From CAZNKU01 sp045545235 (GTDB taxonomy: Bacteria > Bacillota > Clostridia > Monoglobales > Firm-18): DNA of 64,000 nucleotides. Each line of letters begins with the position of its first letter. The first letter of the stretch is position 1. The DNA is taken from contig JAZQAN010000056.1 of NCBI GenBank assembly GCA_045545235.1, positions 66,122-130,121 on the forward strand, in the 5' to 3' direction. Below are positions 1 to 9,076 of this stretch, in pieces. Under the pieces are notes generated by a model that was not told where the DNA came from, did not search any database, and saw only the letters and a list, made by a program, of their open reading frames with translations. The position numbers and the translations under genes were made by a program.

Positions 1-678
1 ACTGAACAACTTAAAATAATGCTTCCTCAGGATGCTTTGGTAGAAGTTATTTCTGTTAATGAAGATGACTGGGCTAATAACTGGAAAAAGTATTATCATC
101 CTATAAGAGTGGGTAAAAACCTTGTAATTAAACCTTCGTGGATTGATTATGAAAAAAATGATAAGGACATTATTGTAGAACTTGACCCAGGTATGGCTTT
201 CGGTACAGGTACTCACGAAACAACCCGTATGTGTATGGCTCATCTTGAAAAATATATTGATGAAAATTCAAGAGTTCTTGATGTTGGGTGCGGAAGTGGT
301 ATTTTGTCTATTACTTCTCTGCTTATCGGTGCAAAAGAAGTTACAGGTGTTGATATTGACCCTGTTGCTGTTAAGGTTGCAATTGAAAATGGTGAAATGA
401 ATAATTTCAAAGAACCGCAGTACACAATTAAAAGAGGTAACCTTGTAGATGAAGCTTGTGGTAAATACGATGTTATTGTGGCAAATATAATTGCAGATGT
501 CATCATTGGCGTATGCGGTGATGTTAAACAGTTTGTCGCAGATGACGGTGTGTTTATTTCTTCAGGTATTATCGTGGACAGAAAAGAAGATGTGAAAAAA
601 GCATTTGATGAACAGGGATATAAAATTATTGATATGGTAGAAGAAGGCGAATGGGTATCATTTGTTTGTAAAATTTAA
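1..678 (+). CDS. prmA: Ribosomal protein L11 methyltransferase PrmA (5' truncated by window edge)
   Basis: Methylates ribosomal protein L11 using S-adenosylmethionine in the cytoplasm. The frame is open to the first base of the window, so the start lies outside; about 225 residues are present against roughly 310 for the family, so the N-terminal substrate-recognition part is missing. The visible part is the Rossmann methyltransferase domain, with the AdoMet loop DVGCGSGILSI, the preceding DPGMAFGTGTHETT segment typical of PrmA, and the VANIIADVI motif that replaces the usual NPPY. The assignment rests on these family-specific motifs and is secure. It is followed at once by a strong intrinsic terminator, so it ends its transcription unit. 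Confidence 0.93.
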   Translation, partial: TEQLKIMLPQDALVEVISVNEDDWANNWKKYYHPIRVGKNLVIKPSWIDYEKNDKDIIVELDPGMAFGTGTHETTRMCMAHLEKYIDENSRVLDVGCGSGILSITSLLIGAKEVTGVDIDPVAVKVAIENGEMNNFKEPQYTIKRGNLVDEACGKYDVIVANIIADVIIGVCGDVKQFVADDGVFISSGIIVDRKEDVKKAFDEQGYKIIDMVEEGEWVSFVCKI

Positions 679-730
679 AAAGTTGCCTCATACTTTTGTT
701 TTAAATAAAACAGAAATATGAGGCTTTTTA
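678..730 (+). terminator. Intrinsic terminator after prmA
   Basis: GCCTCATA (685-692) pairs with TATGAGGC (717-724). An inner A/T stem lies between, and flanking A and T tracts extend the helix. It ends in a T-run and lies between prmA and sfsA. Confidence 0.85.
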
Positions 731-746
731 TTTACGGAGTTCTGTT

Positions 747-1439
747 ATGAAATATGAAAATATAAAAAAAGGTATATTTATTGACCGTCCAAACCGTTTT
801 ATAGCCAATGTGGAAATAGACGGAAAAATTGAAGTTGTACATGTAAAAAATACGGGCAGATGCAGGGAACTTTTAATACCCGGTGTTGTCGTTTATGTAC
901 AGAAGTTTGAAAATACAAACCGTAAAACTAAATTTGATTTGATTGCAGTTTGTAAAGGTAATGAACTTTACAATATTGATAGTCAGGCGCCCAACAAGGT
1001 TTTTTACGAATGGGTTTTGGAAAGCGGTTATTTTGGTGAAATTGAACTTGTAAAGCCCGAATGTAAGTATGGTGATTCGCGTTTTGATTTTTTTGTACAA
1101 ACAAAAGAACGTAAAATATTCATAGAGGTTAAGGGTGTAACCTTGGAAGAGAATGGAGTACTTATGTTTCCTGATGCTCCTACAGAACGAGGCGTAAAAC
1201 ATATAAAAGAGCTTTGCAATTGTATTAGCGACGGTTACGAGGCGTATTTATGCTTTGTTGTGCAAACTGAAAAGGTGAAATACTTTACACCTAACAGACG
1301 TACTCATCCGCAGTTTGCCGATGCACTTTTGGAGGCAAAAGCAAAGGGTGTTAATATTTTATGTGTAAACTGTAATGTTGGGGAAGATTATCTGGAAATA
1401 AGTGATTTTGTGGATGTAAAAATAAATGACTGTAACTGA
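747..1439 (+). CDS. sfsA: SfsA family DNA/RNA nuclease (sugar fermentation stimulation protein)
   Basis: 230 residues, the normal SfsA length. SfsA was named for stimulating maltose use in E. coli and has a PD-(D/E)xK nuclease-like fold. The motifs visible are an N-terminal OB-like region, RFDFFVQ followed by IEVKGVTL (the D and ExK positions), and FPDAPTERGVKHIKEL, which is diagnostic for the family. The start ATG has a GGAG site about ten bases upstream. It is probably a one-gene unit, since terminators lie on both sides. Family assignment is firm; the physiological role is not known from the sequence. Confidence 0.92.
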   Translation: MKYENIKKGIFIDRPNRFIANVEIDGKIEVVHVKNTGRCRELLIPGVVVYVQKFENTNRKTKFDLIAVCKGNELYNIDSQAPNKVFYEWVLESGYFGEIELVKPECKYGDSRFDFFVQTKERKIFIEVKGVTLEENGVLMFPDAPTERGVKHIKELCNCISDGYEAYLCFVVQTEKVKYFTPNRRTHPQFADALLEAKAKGVNILCVNCNVGEDYLEISDFVDVKINDCN

Positions 1440-1456
1440 ATCAGTTACAGTCATTT
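1424..1456. terminator. Bidirectional terminator overlapping the sfsA stop
   Basis: A 16-base inverted repeat (arms 1424-1439 and 1441-1456, core GACTGTAACTGA) contains the sfsA stop codon. T-rich sequence follows on the plus strand and ATTTATTTTTA on the minus strand. It can therefore serve both sfsA and the converging rubrerythrin gene. Confidence 0.75.
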
Positions 1457-1522
1457 GTCTTTATCTGTGCGTTTTTTCAACAAGCGAAGAAAAAAAGTGC
1501 AGAACGGACAAGTTTTTAAGCC

Positions 1523-2059
1523 TTAGTAGTTTTCTTTGCGGATTTCAAAGTAACTCTGTGGGTGAGCACATGTAGGGCAAAGCTTTGGCGCATTTGTGCC
1601 CACTACAATGTGACCGCAGTTACGGCATTCCCAGATTTGTACTTCGCTTTTTGCGAACACTTCAGCAAGCTCGATGTTGTTAAGTAGAGCACGGTATCTT
1701 TCTTCGTGAGTTTTTTCGATAGCTGCTACAAGACGGAATTTCTGTGCAAGTTCAGTAAAACCTTCTTTTTCAGCTGTATCAGCAAAGCCTGAATACATAT
1801 CGGTCCATTCATAATTTTCGCCATCTGCAGCTTCTTTCAGATTTTCAGCAGTGTTGCCTATACCGCCAAGTTCTTTGAACCACATTTTTGCATGTCCTTT
1901 TTCGTTTTCAGCTGTTTTCAAGAAAATTTCAGACATCTGTTCATAGCCTTCTTTTTTAGCTACTGAAGCGAAATAAGTGTACTTGTTTCTTGCCTGAGAT
2001 TCACCTGCAAAAGCTTCCTGTAAATTTTTTTCTGTTTGTGTACCTGAGTACTTTGACAT
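1523..2059 (-). CDS. rbr: Rubrerythrin
   Basis: 178-residue non-haem iron peroxidase that reduces hydrogen peroxide in anaerobes, drawing electrons from rubredoxin or NADH-dependent partners. The N-terminal ferritin-like four-helix domain carries the diiron ligands in AGESQARNKY and ENEKGHAKMW. The C-terminal rubredoxin-like domain has CRNCG and CPTCAH, which bind a mononuclear iron. It starts behind an AAGGAGG site 25 bases after the ZIP transporter stop, so the two are probably co-transcribed. This supports a strict anaerobe meeting oxidative stress. Confidence 0.96.
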   Translation of the reverse strand: MSKYSGTQTEKNLQEAFAGESQARNKYTYFASVAKKEGYEQMSEIFLKTAENEKGHAKMWFKELGGIGNTAENLKEAADGENYEWTDMYSGFADTAEKEGFTELAQKFRLVAAIEKTHEERYRALLNNIELAEVFAKSEVQIWECRNCGHIVVGTNAPKLCPTCAHPQSYFEIRKENY

Positions 2060-2083
2060 TTTTTTGTCCTCCTTTATGTTAAA

Positions 2084-2821
2084 TTATAAATAAAAATTAA
2101 GTGTAAGCATTACGCAAAAGCCTAAAAATAATGCAAATGTTGTGCTGCGTTCGCAACCGTCGGTGTGTGTTGCAGGGATTATTTCGTCACTTATTACATA
2201 AAGCATTGTTCCGCCTGCAAGAGCAAGTGCAAAGGGGAGTATTATTCCTGAAACAGTAACTGCATAATATCCTACCAACGTGCCTATTATTTCTATAACA
2301 CCTGTACTTACAGCACATATAAGTGTGCGTGCAGGGGATATTCCTGCCGAAAGCATAGGTGCTATAATAATCATACCCTCAGGCAAATTCTGCAGTGCTA
2401 TACCACCTGCAACCGTAAGGGCATTTTGTATGTTGCCTGTACCGAAGCCCACGCCTGCGGCTATACCTTCAGGAAGATTATGAAGAGCTATTGCCATAAC
2501 AAAAAGTAAAACGCCGTTTAATTGTGAAGAATTTTCAACATTGGCAAACCTTTGAAGCCTGGGGGCTAATTTGTCAAGCCAGTTTACACATACTGCACCT
2601 GCAAAAATACCTGCAACGGTAATGGGAAGTGCAAGCCTTCCGCCATATTCAAGTGACGGCAGAACCAGACCTATAACCGAAGCTGCAAGCATAACTCCTG
2701 CCGCAAAGGATAAAATAATATTACTGAAGTTTTTGGAAATGTTTTTGAATATAAAACCAAGCAGAGAACCGCATATGGTTGCACCGCCTACGCCTAAAGC
2801 CGTAATCCATACTATGTGCAT
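2084..2821 (-). CDS. ZIP family metal transporter
   Basis: Integral membrane divalent-metal importer (zinc, iron or manganese; the ion cannot be read from sequence). It has about eight hydrophobic segments and the two metal-site motifs HNLPEGIAAGVGFG and QNLPEGMIII, typical of the ZupT/GufA branch. I chose the ATG at 2821 because GGAGG lies 7 bases upstream, giving 245 residues. A longer reading to 2902 would add a poorly fitting N-terminus and run into the uvrB promoter. It is divergent from uvrB and upstream of rubrerythrin, which suggests an iron or oxidative-stress link. Confidence 0.9.
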   Translation of the reverse strand: MHIVWITALGVGGATICGSLLGFIFKNISKNFSNIILSFAAGVMLAASVIGLVLPSLEYGGRLALPITVAGIFAGAVCVNWLDKLAPRLQRFANVENSSQLNGVLLFVMAIALHNLPEGIAAGVGFGTGNIQNALTVAGGIALQNLPEGMIIIAPMLSAGISPARTLICAVSTGVIEIIGTLVGYYAVTVSGIILPFALALAGGTMLYVISDEIIPATHTDGCERSTTFALFLGFCVMLTLNFYL

Positions 2822-2885
2822 CAGCATACCTCCGAATCTGTCGAAATATACATCAATACATATTATGTAAAAGGGCTTTAATTTG

Positions 2886-2914
2886 TTGACATTTATACTC
2901 AAAAAAAGTATAAT
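2886..2914 (+). promoter_or_regulatory. Consensus sigma-A promoter for uvrBA
   Basis: TTGACA (2886-2891), a 17-base spacer and TATAAT (2909-2914) form a perfect consensus. Transcription should start near 2921, about 60 bases before the uvrB ATG. Confidence 0.9.
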
Positions 2915-2926
2915 AACTATATCTGT

Positions 2927-2950
2927 ATTTTATCATATATATGGTAAAAT
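2927..2950. promoter_or_regulatory. 24-bp palindrome in the uvrB leader
   Basis: ATTTTATCATAT (2927-2938) and ATATGGTAAAAT (2939-2950) are mirror complements with one mismatch. It begins just downstream of the predicted start site. It does not match the clostridial LexA box GAAC-N4-GTTY, so if it is an operator the regulator is unknown. A weak 5' hairpin is the alternative. Confidence 0.5.
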
Positions 2951-2981
2951 GTCTACTAATTTTTTTGAAAAGAGGTGCAAT

Positions 2982-4946
2982 ATGTTTAAGATTCATTCGG
3001 AATATAAGCCAATGGGTGATCAGCCTGAAGCTATTGATAAGCTTGCTGAAGGAATAACCCGAGGTGACAGATATCAGACTCTTTTGGGTGTAACGGGTTC
3101 GGGTAAAACTTTTACAGTTGCAAACCTCATTGAAAAGGTTCAAAAGCCTACACTTATTTTAGCACATAACAAAACTCTGGCGGCACAGCTTTACGGAGAA
3201 TTCAAGGAATTTTTCCCTGAAAACTGTGTGGAGTTTTTTGTTTCCTATTATGACTATTATCAGCCAGAGGCATATATTGCCGCTACTGATACCTTTATAG
3301 AGAAGGATTCATCAATAAATGATGAAATAGATAAACTTCGACATTCTGCAACTATGGCACTTTTTGAACGTAGAGATGTTATTATTGTAGCAAGTGTAAG
3401 TTGTATTTACGGTCTTGGTGACCCTGAAGACTATACGGATTTGGTTGTTTCTCTTCGTCCGGGTATGATAAAGGACCGTGACGAGGTAATAGAAAAACTT
3501 ATTGAAATTCAGTATGAAAGAAATGATATAAACTTTGTGCGAGGTAAATTTCGCGTACGTGGTGATGTTCTGGAAATTTTCCCTGCATCACAGTCTGATA
3601 ATGCAATACGTGTGGAATTTTTTGGTGATGAAATTGAACGTATTACTGAAATTAACGTACTTACCGGTGAGGTTAAGGGTATTATGAGCCATGCGGCAAT
3701 TTACCCTAATTCGCATTACGTAACTACAGATACTAAAATGAAAAGAGCAATAGAGGAAATACGCCGTGAAATGGAAGAATGTGAGGCAAACTTCAAGGAG
3801 GAAAATAAACTTGTTGAGGCTCAGCGTATTAAACAACGTACAAACTACGATATAGAAATGCTTGAGGAAATAGGCTTTTGTCAGGGTATTGAAAATTACT
3901 CAAGAGTTATAAGTGGCAGAGCTCCGGGTTCTGCACCATATACTCTTATGGACTATTTCCCCGATGACTTTTTACTTGTTGTGGACGAATCTCACGTTAC
4001 ACTTCCACAGGTGCGTGGTATGTACAACGGCGACAGGGCAAGAAAGACATCACTTGTTGAAAACGGGTTTCGTCTGCCGTCTGCATATGACAACAGACCT
4101 CTTAATTTTGAGGAATTTGAGCAGAGGATTAATCAGGCAGTTTTTGTAAGTGCAACACCGGGAGATTATGAAAAAAGTCTTTCAACACAGGTTGCAGAGC
4201 AGGTTATACGTCCTACGGGGCTTTTGGACCCTATTGTGGATGTTCGTCCTGTAAACGGACAGGTTGATGATTTGTACAGTGAAATTATAAGCACCACCGA
4301 AAAGGGTGAAAAGGTGCTTGTAACCACACTTACAAAGAAAATGGCAGAGGACCTTACAAACTATTTTGAAAATATGGGCGTAAGGGTGCGCTATTTACAT
4401 TCTGATATTGACACTCTTGAACGTACAGAGATAATAAATGCACTGCGTTCAAATGAATTTGATGTACTTGTTGGTATTAATCTTTTGCGTGAAGGTCTTG
4501 ATATTCCCGAGGTTTCACTTGTGGCAATTTTAGATGCGGATAAAGAGGGCTTCCTTCGTTCCGAAACATCACTTATACAGACAATAGGCCGTGCGGCACG
4601 TAATGCAAACGGCAGGGTTATAATGTATGCCGATGTTGTTACGGGAAGTATGAAACGTGCTATTGAGGAAACAGAACGACGACGCGAAAAACAGCAGAAG
4701 TATAATGAGGAAAATGGCATTGTACCAAAAACTATTATCAAGAAGGTACACGAAAATATTGAAATTACAAAAGCGGTTGAAACCGAAACTATAGAAGAAT
4801 ATATTGCAACAGAGGATATTGCAAATGAAATAGAAAAGCTTAAAGGTCAGATGCAGGCGGCAGCTTATGAGCTTAAGTTTGAACTTGCTGCAAAGCTGCG
4901 TGACAGAATAAGTGAATTGGAGGCAAGGTTAAGTGGCAACAAATAA
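2982..4946 (+). CDS. uvrB: Excinuclease ABC subunit B
   Basis: 654-residue helicase-like damage-verification subunit of UvrABC nucleotide excision repair. In order it shows Walker A GVTGSGKTF, the beta-hairpin region YYDYYQPEAYI, the DExx box VVDESHVTLPQ, motif VI region GINLLREGLDIPEV, and a C-terminal UVR helix (KLKGQMQAAAYELKFELAAK) that contacts UvrC. The start at 2982 was chosen because AGAGGTG precedes it and the protein then begins MFKIHSEY as in other UvrBs; upstream in-frame starts overlap the promoter. It overlaps uvrA by 14 bases, indicating translational coupling. Confidence 0.98.
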   Translation: MFKIHSEYKPMGDQPEAIDKLAEGITRGDRYQTLLGVTGSGKTFTVANLIEKVQKPTLILAHNKTLAAQLYGEFKEFFPENCVEFFVSYYDYYQPEAYIAATDTFIEKDSSINDEIDKLRHSATMALFERRDVIIVASVSCIYGLGDPEDYTDLVVSLRPGMIKDRDEVIEKLIEIQYERNDINFVRGKFRVRGDVLEIFPASQSDNAIRVEFFGDEIERITEINVLTGEVKGIMSHAAIYPNSHYVTTDTKMKRAIEEIRREMEECEANFKEENKLVEAQRIKQRTNYDIEMLEEIGFCQGIENYSRVISGRAPGSAPYTLMDYFPDDFLLVVDESHVTLPQVRGMYNGDRARKTSLVENGFRLPSAYDNRPLNFEEFEQRINQAVFVSATPGDYEKSLSTQVAEQVIRPTGLLDPIVDVRPVNGQVDDLYSEIISTTEKGEKVLVTTLTKKMAEDLTNYFENMGVRVRYLHSDIDTLERTEIINALRSNEFDVLVGINLLREGLDIPEVSLVAILDADKEGFLRSETSLIQTIGRAARNANGRVIMYADVVTGSMKRAIEETERRREKQQKYNEENGIVPKTIIKKVHENIEITKAVETETIEEYIATEDIANEIEKLKGQMQAAAYELKFELAAKLRDRISELEARLSGNK

Positions 4947-7767
4947 CAACATAGTAATAAAGGGTGCGAGAGAGCACAATCTGAAAAATATAGATGTTAC
5001 CATACCACGTGACAAGCTTGTTGTTATTACAGGCCTTAGTGGTTCAGGAAAATCCTCCCTTGCGTTTGATACAATGTATGCAGAGGGACAACGGCGTTAT
5101 GTGGAATCGCTTTCCGCATATGCAAGGCAGTTTTTGGGGCAAATGGATAAGCCCGATGTCGACAGCATTGACGGACTTTCTCCTGCTATATCCATTGACC
5201 AGAAAACTACAAGTAAAAATCCCCGCTCAACAGTTGGTACAGTTACGGAAATATATGATTATCTCCGTCTTTTGTTTGCACGTGTGGGTGTGCCGCATTG
5301 CCCCAATTGCGGAAAGGTAATAGAGCACCAGACAATAGATGGCATTGTTGATAAAATTCTCGCACTTCCGGAAAGAACAAAAATGAATATTCTTGCCCCC
5401 GTAATACGCGGTAAAAAAGGTGAATACGTAAAGCTTTTTGAAAGTGCAAGAAAAAGCGGCTTTGTACGTGTGCGTGTTGATGGTACAATGTACGAGCTTT
5501 CAGAGGAAATAAAGCTTGAAAAGAATAAAAAACACAGTATAGAAATTGTTGTAGACAGACTTATTGTAAAAGAGGATATCAAAAAAAGGCTTACAGATTC
5601 TCTTGAAACTGCCTTGAAACACGGCAATGGTATGGTTATTGTTGAAAACCTTACTGAAAATAAGGAACTTGTGTTTAATCAGAATTGCTCATGTCCTGAC
5701 TGTGAAATAAGTATTGATGAACTACAGCCACGAAGTTTTTCTTTTAATAATCCCTTTGGTGCCTGCCCTGCCTGCACAGGTTTGGGACATCAGCTTAAGG
5801 TTGATATTAATCTGCTTGTTGATGATTGGGACAAGTCTATAAATGAGGGTGCCATTTCTGCAAGTGGGTGGAGATTTTCGGAAGACAATATGGCAGGAAT
5901 GCATCTTAAGGGCATTGCAGACCATTATGGATTCAGTCTTGATACTCCGCTTTCCGAACTTTCCGAAATGCATATAAACAAAATATTTTACGGTACAGGA
6001 ATGGAAAAGGTTCGTTTTACTTATGAACGACAGTATGGAAGCGGTTCTTTCCTTGCACGTTTTGAGGGTGTTGCAAATAACATACGCCGACGTCATGCTG
6101 AAACACAGTCTGACTGGATGAAGGCTGAACTTGAAAAGTATATGACTGATACAGTTTGTGAAGAATGTGGCGGTGCAAGGCTGAAAAAAGAGTCACTTGC
6201 AGTAACTGTTGCAGATAAAAATATTGATGAAATAACACACCTTTCAGTAGATGAAGAGCTTGACTTTTTCCAAAATCTCAAGCTTAGTGAAAGGGATATG
6301 ATTATTGGTAAGCAGATTTTAAAGGAAATTGTGGAACGTCTTACATTTTTGAAAAATGTTGGGCTTGATTATCTTACCCTTGCACGTTCTTCGGGTACCT
6401 TGTCGGGCGGTGAAGCACAGCGCATACGACTTGCTACGCAGATTGGTTCATATCTTATGGGTGTTTTATATATACTTGATGAACCAAGTATAGGCTTGCA
6501 TCAACGTGATAATGATAAGCTTATTGAAACCTTAAAGCAGCTTCGTGATTTGGGAAATACCCTTATTGTTGTAGAACACGATGAAGATACTATGTATGCC
6601 GCAGACCATATTATTGATATAGGTCCGGGTGCGGGTATTCACGGCGGACATATTGTTGCACAGGGTACAATAGAGGATATTAAAAAGTGTGAAAAGTCTG
6701 AAACGGGTCTTTATTTAAGCGGTAAAAAGCAAATACCTGTACCTGTAAAAAGACGTGAAGGAAACGGAAATACACTTAAGGTTTACGGCGCTGCACAGAA
6801 TAATCTTAAAAATGTTGATGTTGAATTTCCTTTGGGAAAGTTTATTGCAGTAACAGGTGTATCGGGTTCAGGTAAGTCATCACTTATAAATGAAATTGTA
6901 TTTAAACATCTTTCAAACAAGCTTAACCACAGTAAGAAAAAACCTGGTAAGTTTGAACGTTTTGAAGGTATTGAGCATCTTGACAGTATAATAGATATTG
7001 ACCAGTCGCCTATTGGAAGAACTCCGCGTTCCAACCCTGCCACATATACGGGGCTTTTTTCTGACATCCGCGACCTTTTTGCCACAACAAACGAGGCTAA
7101 AATGCGTGGCTATAAAGCGGGGCGTTTCAGCTTTAATGTAAAGGGCGGTCGCTGTGAGGCTTGTTCAGGTGACGGTATTATAAAAATTGAAATGCACTTT
7201 TTGCCTGATATTTATGTACCCTGCGAGGTGTGTAAGGGTAAAAGATACAACCGTGAAACTCTCGAAGTAAAATACAAGGGTAAAAACATTCACGAGGTTT
7301 TGGATATGACTGTGGAGGAGGGTGTAAGCTTTTTTGAAAATCATCCGAAAATTCACAGAAAGCTTAATACTCTTTATGAGGTAGGGCTTGGTTATGTAAA
7401 GATTGGTCAGCCATCTACAACACTTTCAGGCGGTGAGGCGCAAAGAGTAAAGCTTGCAACCGAGCTTTGCAGAAGAAGCACAGGTAAAACTATTTACATT
7501 CTTGACGAGCCTACAACGGGACTTCACACAGCAGACGTACACAGACTTATAGATGTATTGCAAAGACTTGTGGATGCAGGTAATACTGTGGTTGTAATAG
7601 AACATAATCTTGATGTTATAAAGGTTGCAGACCATATTATAGATATTGGACCTGAGGGTGGCAACAAGGGAGGCGAGATTGTTGCCTGCGGTACACCTGA
7701 AGAGGTTTCAAAAAACAAAAAGTCATACACGGGTATGTATTTGAAGAAGTATCTGGAAAGGAAATAA
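4933..7767 (+). CDS. uvrA: Excinuclease ABC subunit A
   Basis: 944-residue DNA damage sensor of UvrABC, a tandem ABC ATPase without membrane segments. Visible are Walker A GLSGSGKSS (N-half) and GVSGSGKSS (C-half), two ABC signatures LSGGEAQR, zinc-binding cysteine pairs (CPNC, CPDC...CPAC, CEAC...CEVC) and the Walker B regions YILDEPS and YILDEPT. The start is GTG at 4933, with GGAGG ten bases upstream inside uvrB. Length and motif order are normal. Confidence 0.98.
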   Translation: MATNNNIVIKGAREHNLKNIDVTIPRDKLVVITGLSGSGKSSLAFDTMYAEGQRRYVESLSAYARQFLGQMDKPDVDSIDGLSPAISIDQKTTSKNPRSTVGTVTEIYDYLRLLFARVGVPHCPNCGKVIEHQTIDGIVDKILALPERTKMNILAPVIRGKKGEYVKLFESARKSGFVRVRVDGTMYELSEEIKLEKNKKHSIEIVVDRLIVKEDIKKRLTDSLETALKHGNGMVIVENLTENKELVFNQNCSCPDCEISIDELQPRSFSFNNPFGACPACTGLGHQLKVDINLLVDDWDKSINEGAISASGWRFSEDNMAGMHLKGIADHYGFSLDTPLSELSEMHINKIFYGTGMEKVRFTYERQYGSGSFLARFEGVANNIRRRHAETQSDWMKAELEKYMTDTVCEECGGARLKKESLAVTVADKNIDEITHLSVDEELDFFQNLKLSERDMIIGKQILKEIVERLTFLKNVGLDYLTLARSSGTLSGGEAQRIRLATQIGSYLMGVLYILDEPSIGLHQRDNDKLIETLKQLRDLGNTLIVVEHDEDTMYAADHIIDIGPGAGIHGGHIVAQGTIEDIKKCEKSETGLYLSGKKQIPVPVKRREGNGNTLKVYGAAQNNLKNVDVEFPLGKFIAVTGVSGSGKSSLINEIVFKHLSNKLNHSKKKPGKFERFEGIEHLDSIIDIDQSPIGRTPRSNPATYTGLFSDIRDLFATTNEAKMRGYKAGRFSFNVKGGRCEACSGDGIIKIEMHFLPDIYVPCEVCKGKRYNRETLEVKYKGKNIHEVLDMTVEEGVSFFENHPKIHRKLNTLYEVGLGYVKIGQPSTTLSGGEAQRVKLATELCRRSTGKTIYILDEPTTGLHTADVHRLIDVLQRLVDAGNTVVVIEHNLDVIKVADHIIDIGPEGGNKGGEIVACGTPEEVSKNKKSYTGMYLKKYLERK

Positions 7768-7769
7768 AT

Positions 7770-8912
7770 ATGAACAAAAGACTTCAGCTTTGTATCCCTA
7801 CTCTTTTGGGTACAGAATCTATAGTAGCAAACGAGGTAAGAAATTTAGGCTACGAAACAACAGAGGTTGTAGACGGCAGAGTTACCTTTGAGGGTGATGT
7901 CCAGGCAATTTGCCTTGCAAATATAAATTTAAGATGTGCCGAACGTGTTATGATTAAAATGGCAGAGTTTAAGGCGACCACCTTTGAAATGCTTTTTGAA
8001 AATGTAAAGGCAATAGAGTGGGAAGAATACATCGGTAAAGATTGCGCCTTTCCTGTAAAGGGTCATTCGCTGAAATCTGCACTGCACAGTGTGCCTGATT
8101 GTCAGTCTATTATAAAAAAGGCTGTAGTAAGCCGTCTTTCGGAAAAATATGGCATAGAGTGGTTTGAAGAAACAGGGCCATTGTACCCCATACAATTTGC
8201 TATAATGAAGGATGTTGTTACAATTTATATTGATACAACGGGTGAAAACTTATATAAACGCGGTTACAGACAAAAGGGTGTTGTAGCACCTATGAGAGAA
8301 ACTCTTGCATATGCTATGATAGATATAAGCCGTTGGCAAGGGGACAGACCTTTTGCAGACCCATTCTGCGGAAGCGGTACTTTGCCTATTGAGGCGGCTA
8401 TGTTTGCACTTAATATTGCACCGGGTATGAAAAGAAGCTTTGTTGCTGAAAACTGGAAGGGGCAAATAAATAGAAAATTGTGGGCAGAGGCAAGAGAAGA
8501 GGCACAGGATAATATTATAAGGGATGTAAAACCTGTTATTTTTGCTTCGGATATATCTGCAAACTGCATTGAAACCGCAAAGCTTAACGCACAGGCGGCA
8601 GGTGTACTTGAATACATTGACTTTAAGGTTTGTGATATGAAGGATGCCGCTTTATTTGAGGACAAGGGTGTTATAATATGCAACCCTCCGTATGGTGAGC
8701 GACTTATGGAAGAAAAGGCTGTGCAAAAATTGTACCGCGATATGGGCATAAAGTTTTCGCAGTTTCCGAATGCTAAAAAATATATACTTACTTCATATGA
8801 TAAGTTTGAAGATTTTTACGGTAAAAAGGCAGATAAAAAGAGAAAACTTTACAATGGTATGCTAAAGTGTAATATTTATCAGTATTTTAAAAATGATAAT
8901 TTTAAAAAATAA
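7770..8912 (+). CDS. THUMP-domain 23S rRNA guanine-N2 methyltransferase (RlmL/YpsC type)
   Basis: 380-residue class I SAM-dependent RNA methyltransferase. The first ~160 residues form the ferredoxin-like plus THUMP RNA-binding region. The rest is the Rossmann catalytic domain, with the AdoMet motif DPFCGSGTLPIEAAM and the catalytic CNPPYGERL (an N-P-P-Y motif for exocyclic amine methylation). Members modify G2445 of 23S rRNA in E. coli; the exact target here is inferred. It starts two bases after the uvrA stop, so it is the third gene of the uvrBA operon and is followed by a terminator. Confidence 0.9.
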   Translation: MNKRLQLCIPTLLGTESIVANEVRNLGYETTEVVDGRVTFEGDVQAICLANINLRCAERVMIKMAEFKATTFEMLFENVKAIEWEEYIGKDCAFPVKGHSLKSALHSVPDCQSIIKKAVVSRLSEKYGIEWFEETGPLYPIQFAIMKDVVTIYIDTTGENLYKRGYRQKGVVAPMRETLAYAMIDISRWQGDRPFADPFCGSGTLPIEAAMFALNIAPGMKRSFVAENWKGQINRKLWAEAREEAQDNIIRDVKPVIFASDISANCIETAKLNAQAAGVLEYIDFKVCDMKDAALFEDKGVIICNPPYGERLMEEKAVQKLYRDMGIKFSQFPNAKKYILTSYDKFEDFYGKKADKKRKLYNGMLKCNIYQYFKNDNFKK

Positions 8913-8931
8913 ATGATGTACTAATTTGCTT

Positions 8932-8957
8932 AAAAAGTGTCGGTATCGACACTTTTT
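8932..8957 (+). terminator. Intrinsic terminator after the methyltransferase
   Basis: AAAAAGTGTCG (8932-8942), loop GTAT, CGACACTTTTT (8947-8957): a perfect 11-bp stem with a terminal T-run. Confidence 0.9.
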
Positions 8958-9025
8958 CTGTGTTTTAAGGGTGAAAAATCTGTATATTGGTTGAAAAATA
9001 TATCTGTGATGAAATGTTTATTCTG

Positions 9026-9054
9026 TTTACATTGTGTGGTGTTTGTGATAAAAT
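9026..9054 (+). promoter_or_regulatory. Promoter for the radical-SAM gene
   Basis: TTTACA (9026-9031), 17-base spacer, TAAAAT (9049-9054), twenty bases before the ATG at 9077. The leader is very short. Confidence 0.65.
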
Positions 9055-9076
9055 ATTTGTATTGGTGGTGTTGATG

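Noticed and set aside
2822..2902. Longer N-terminus for the ZIP transporter
   Set aside because: The extension overlaps the uvrB promoter and lacks a ribosome site; the ATG at 2821 has GGAGG at the right distance.
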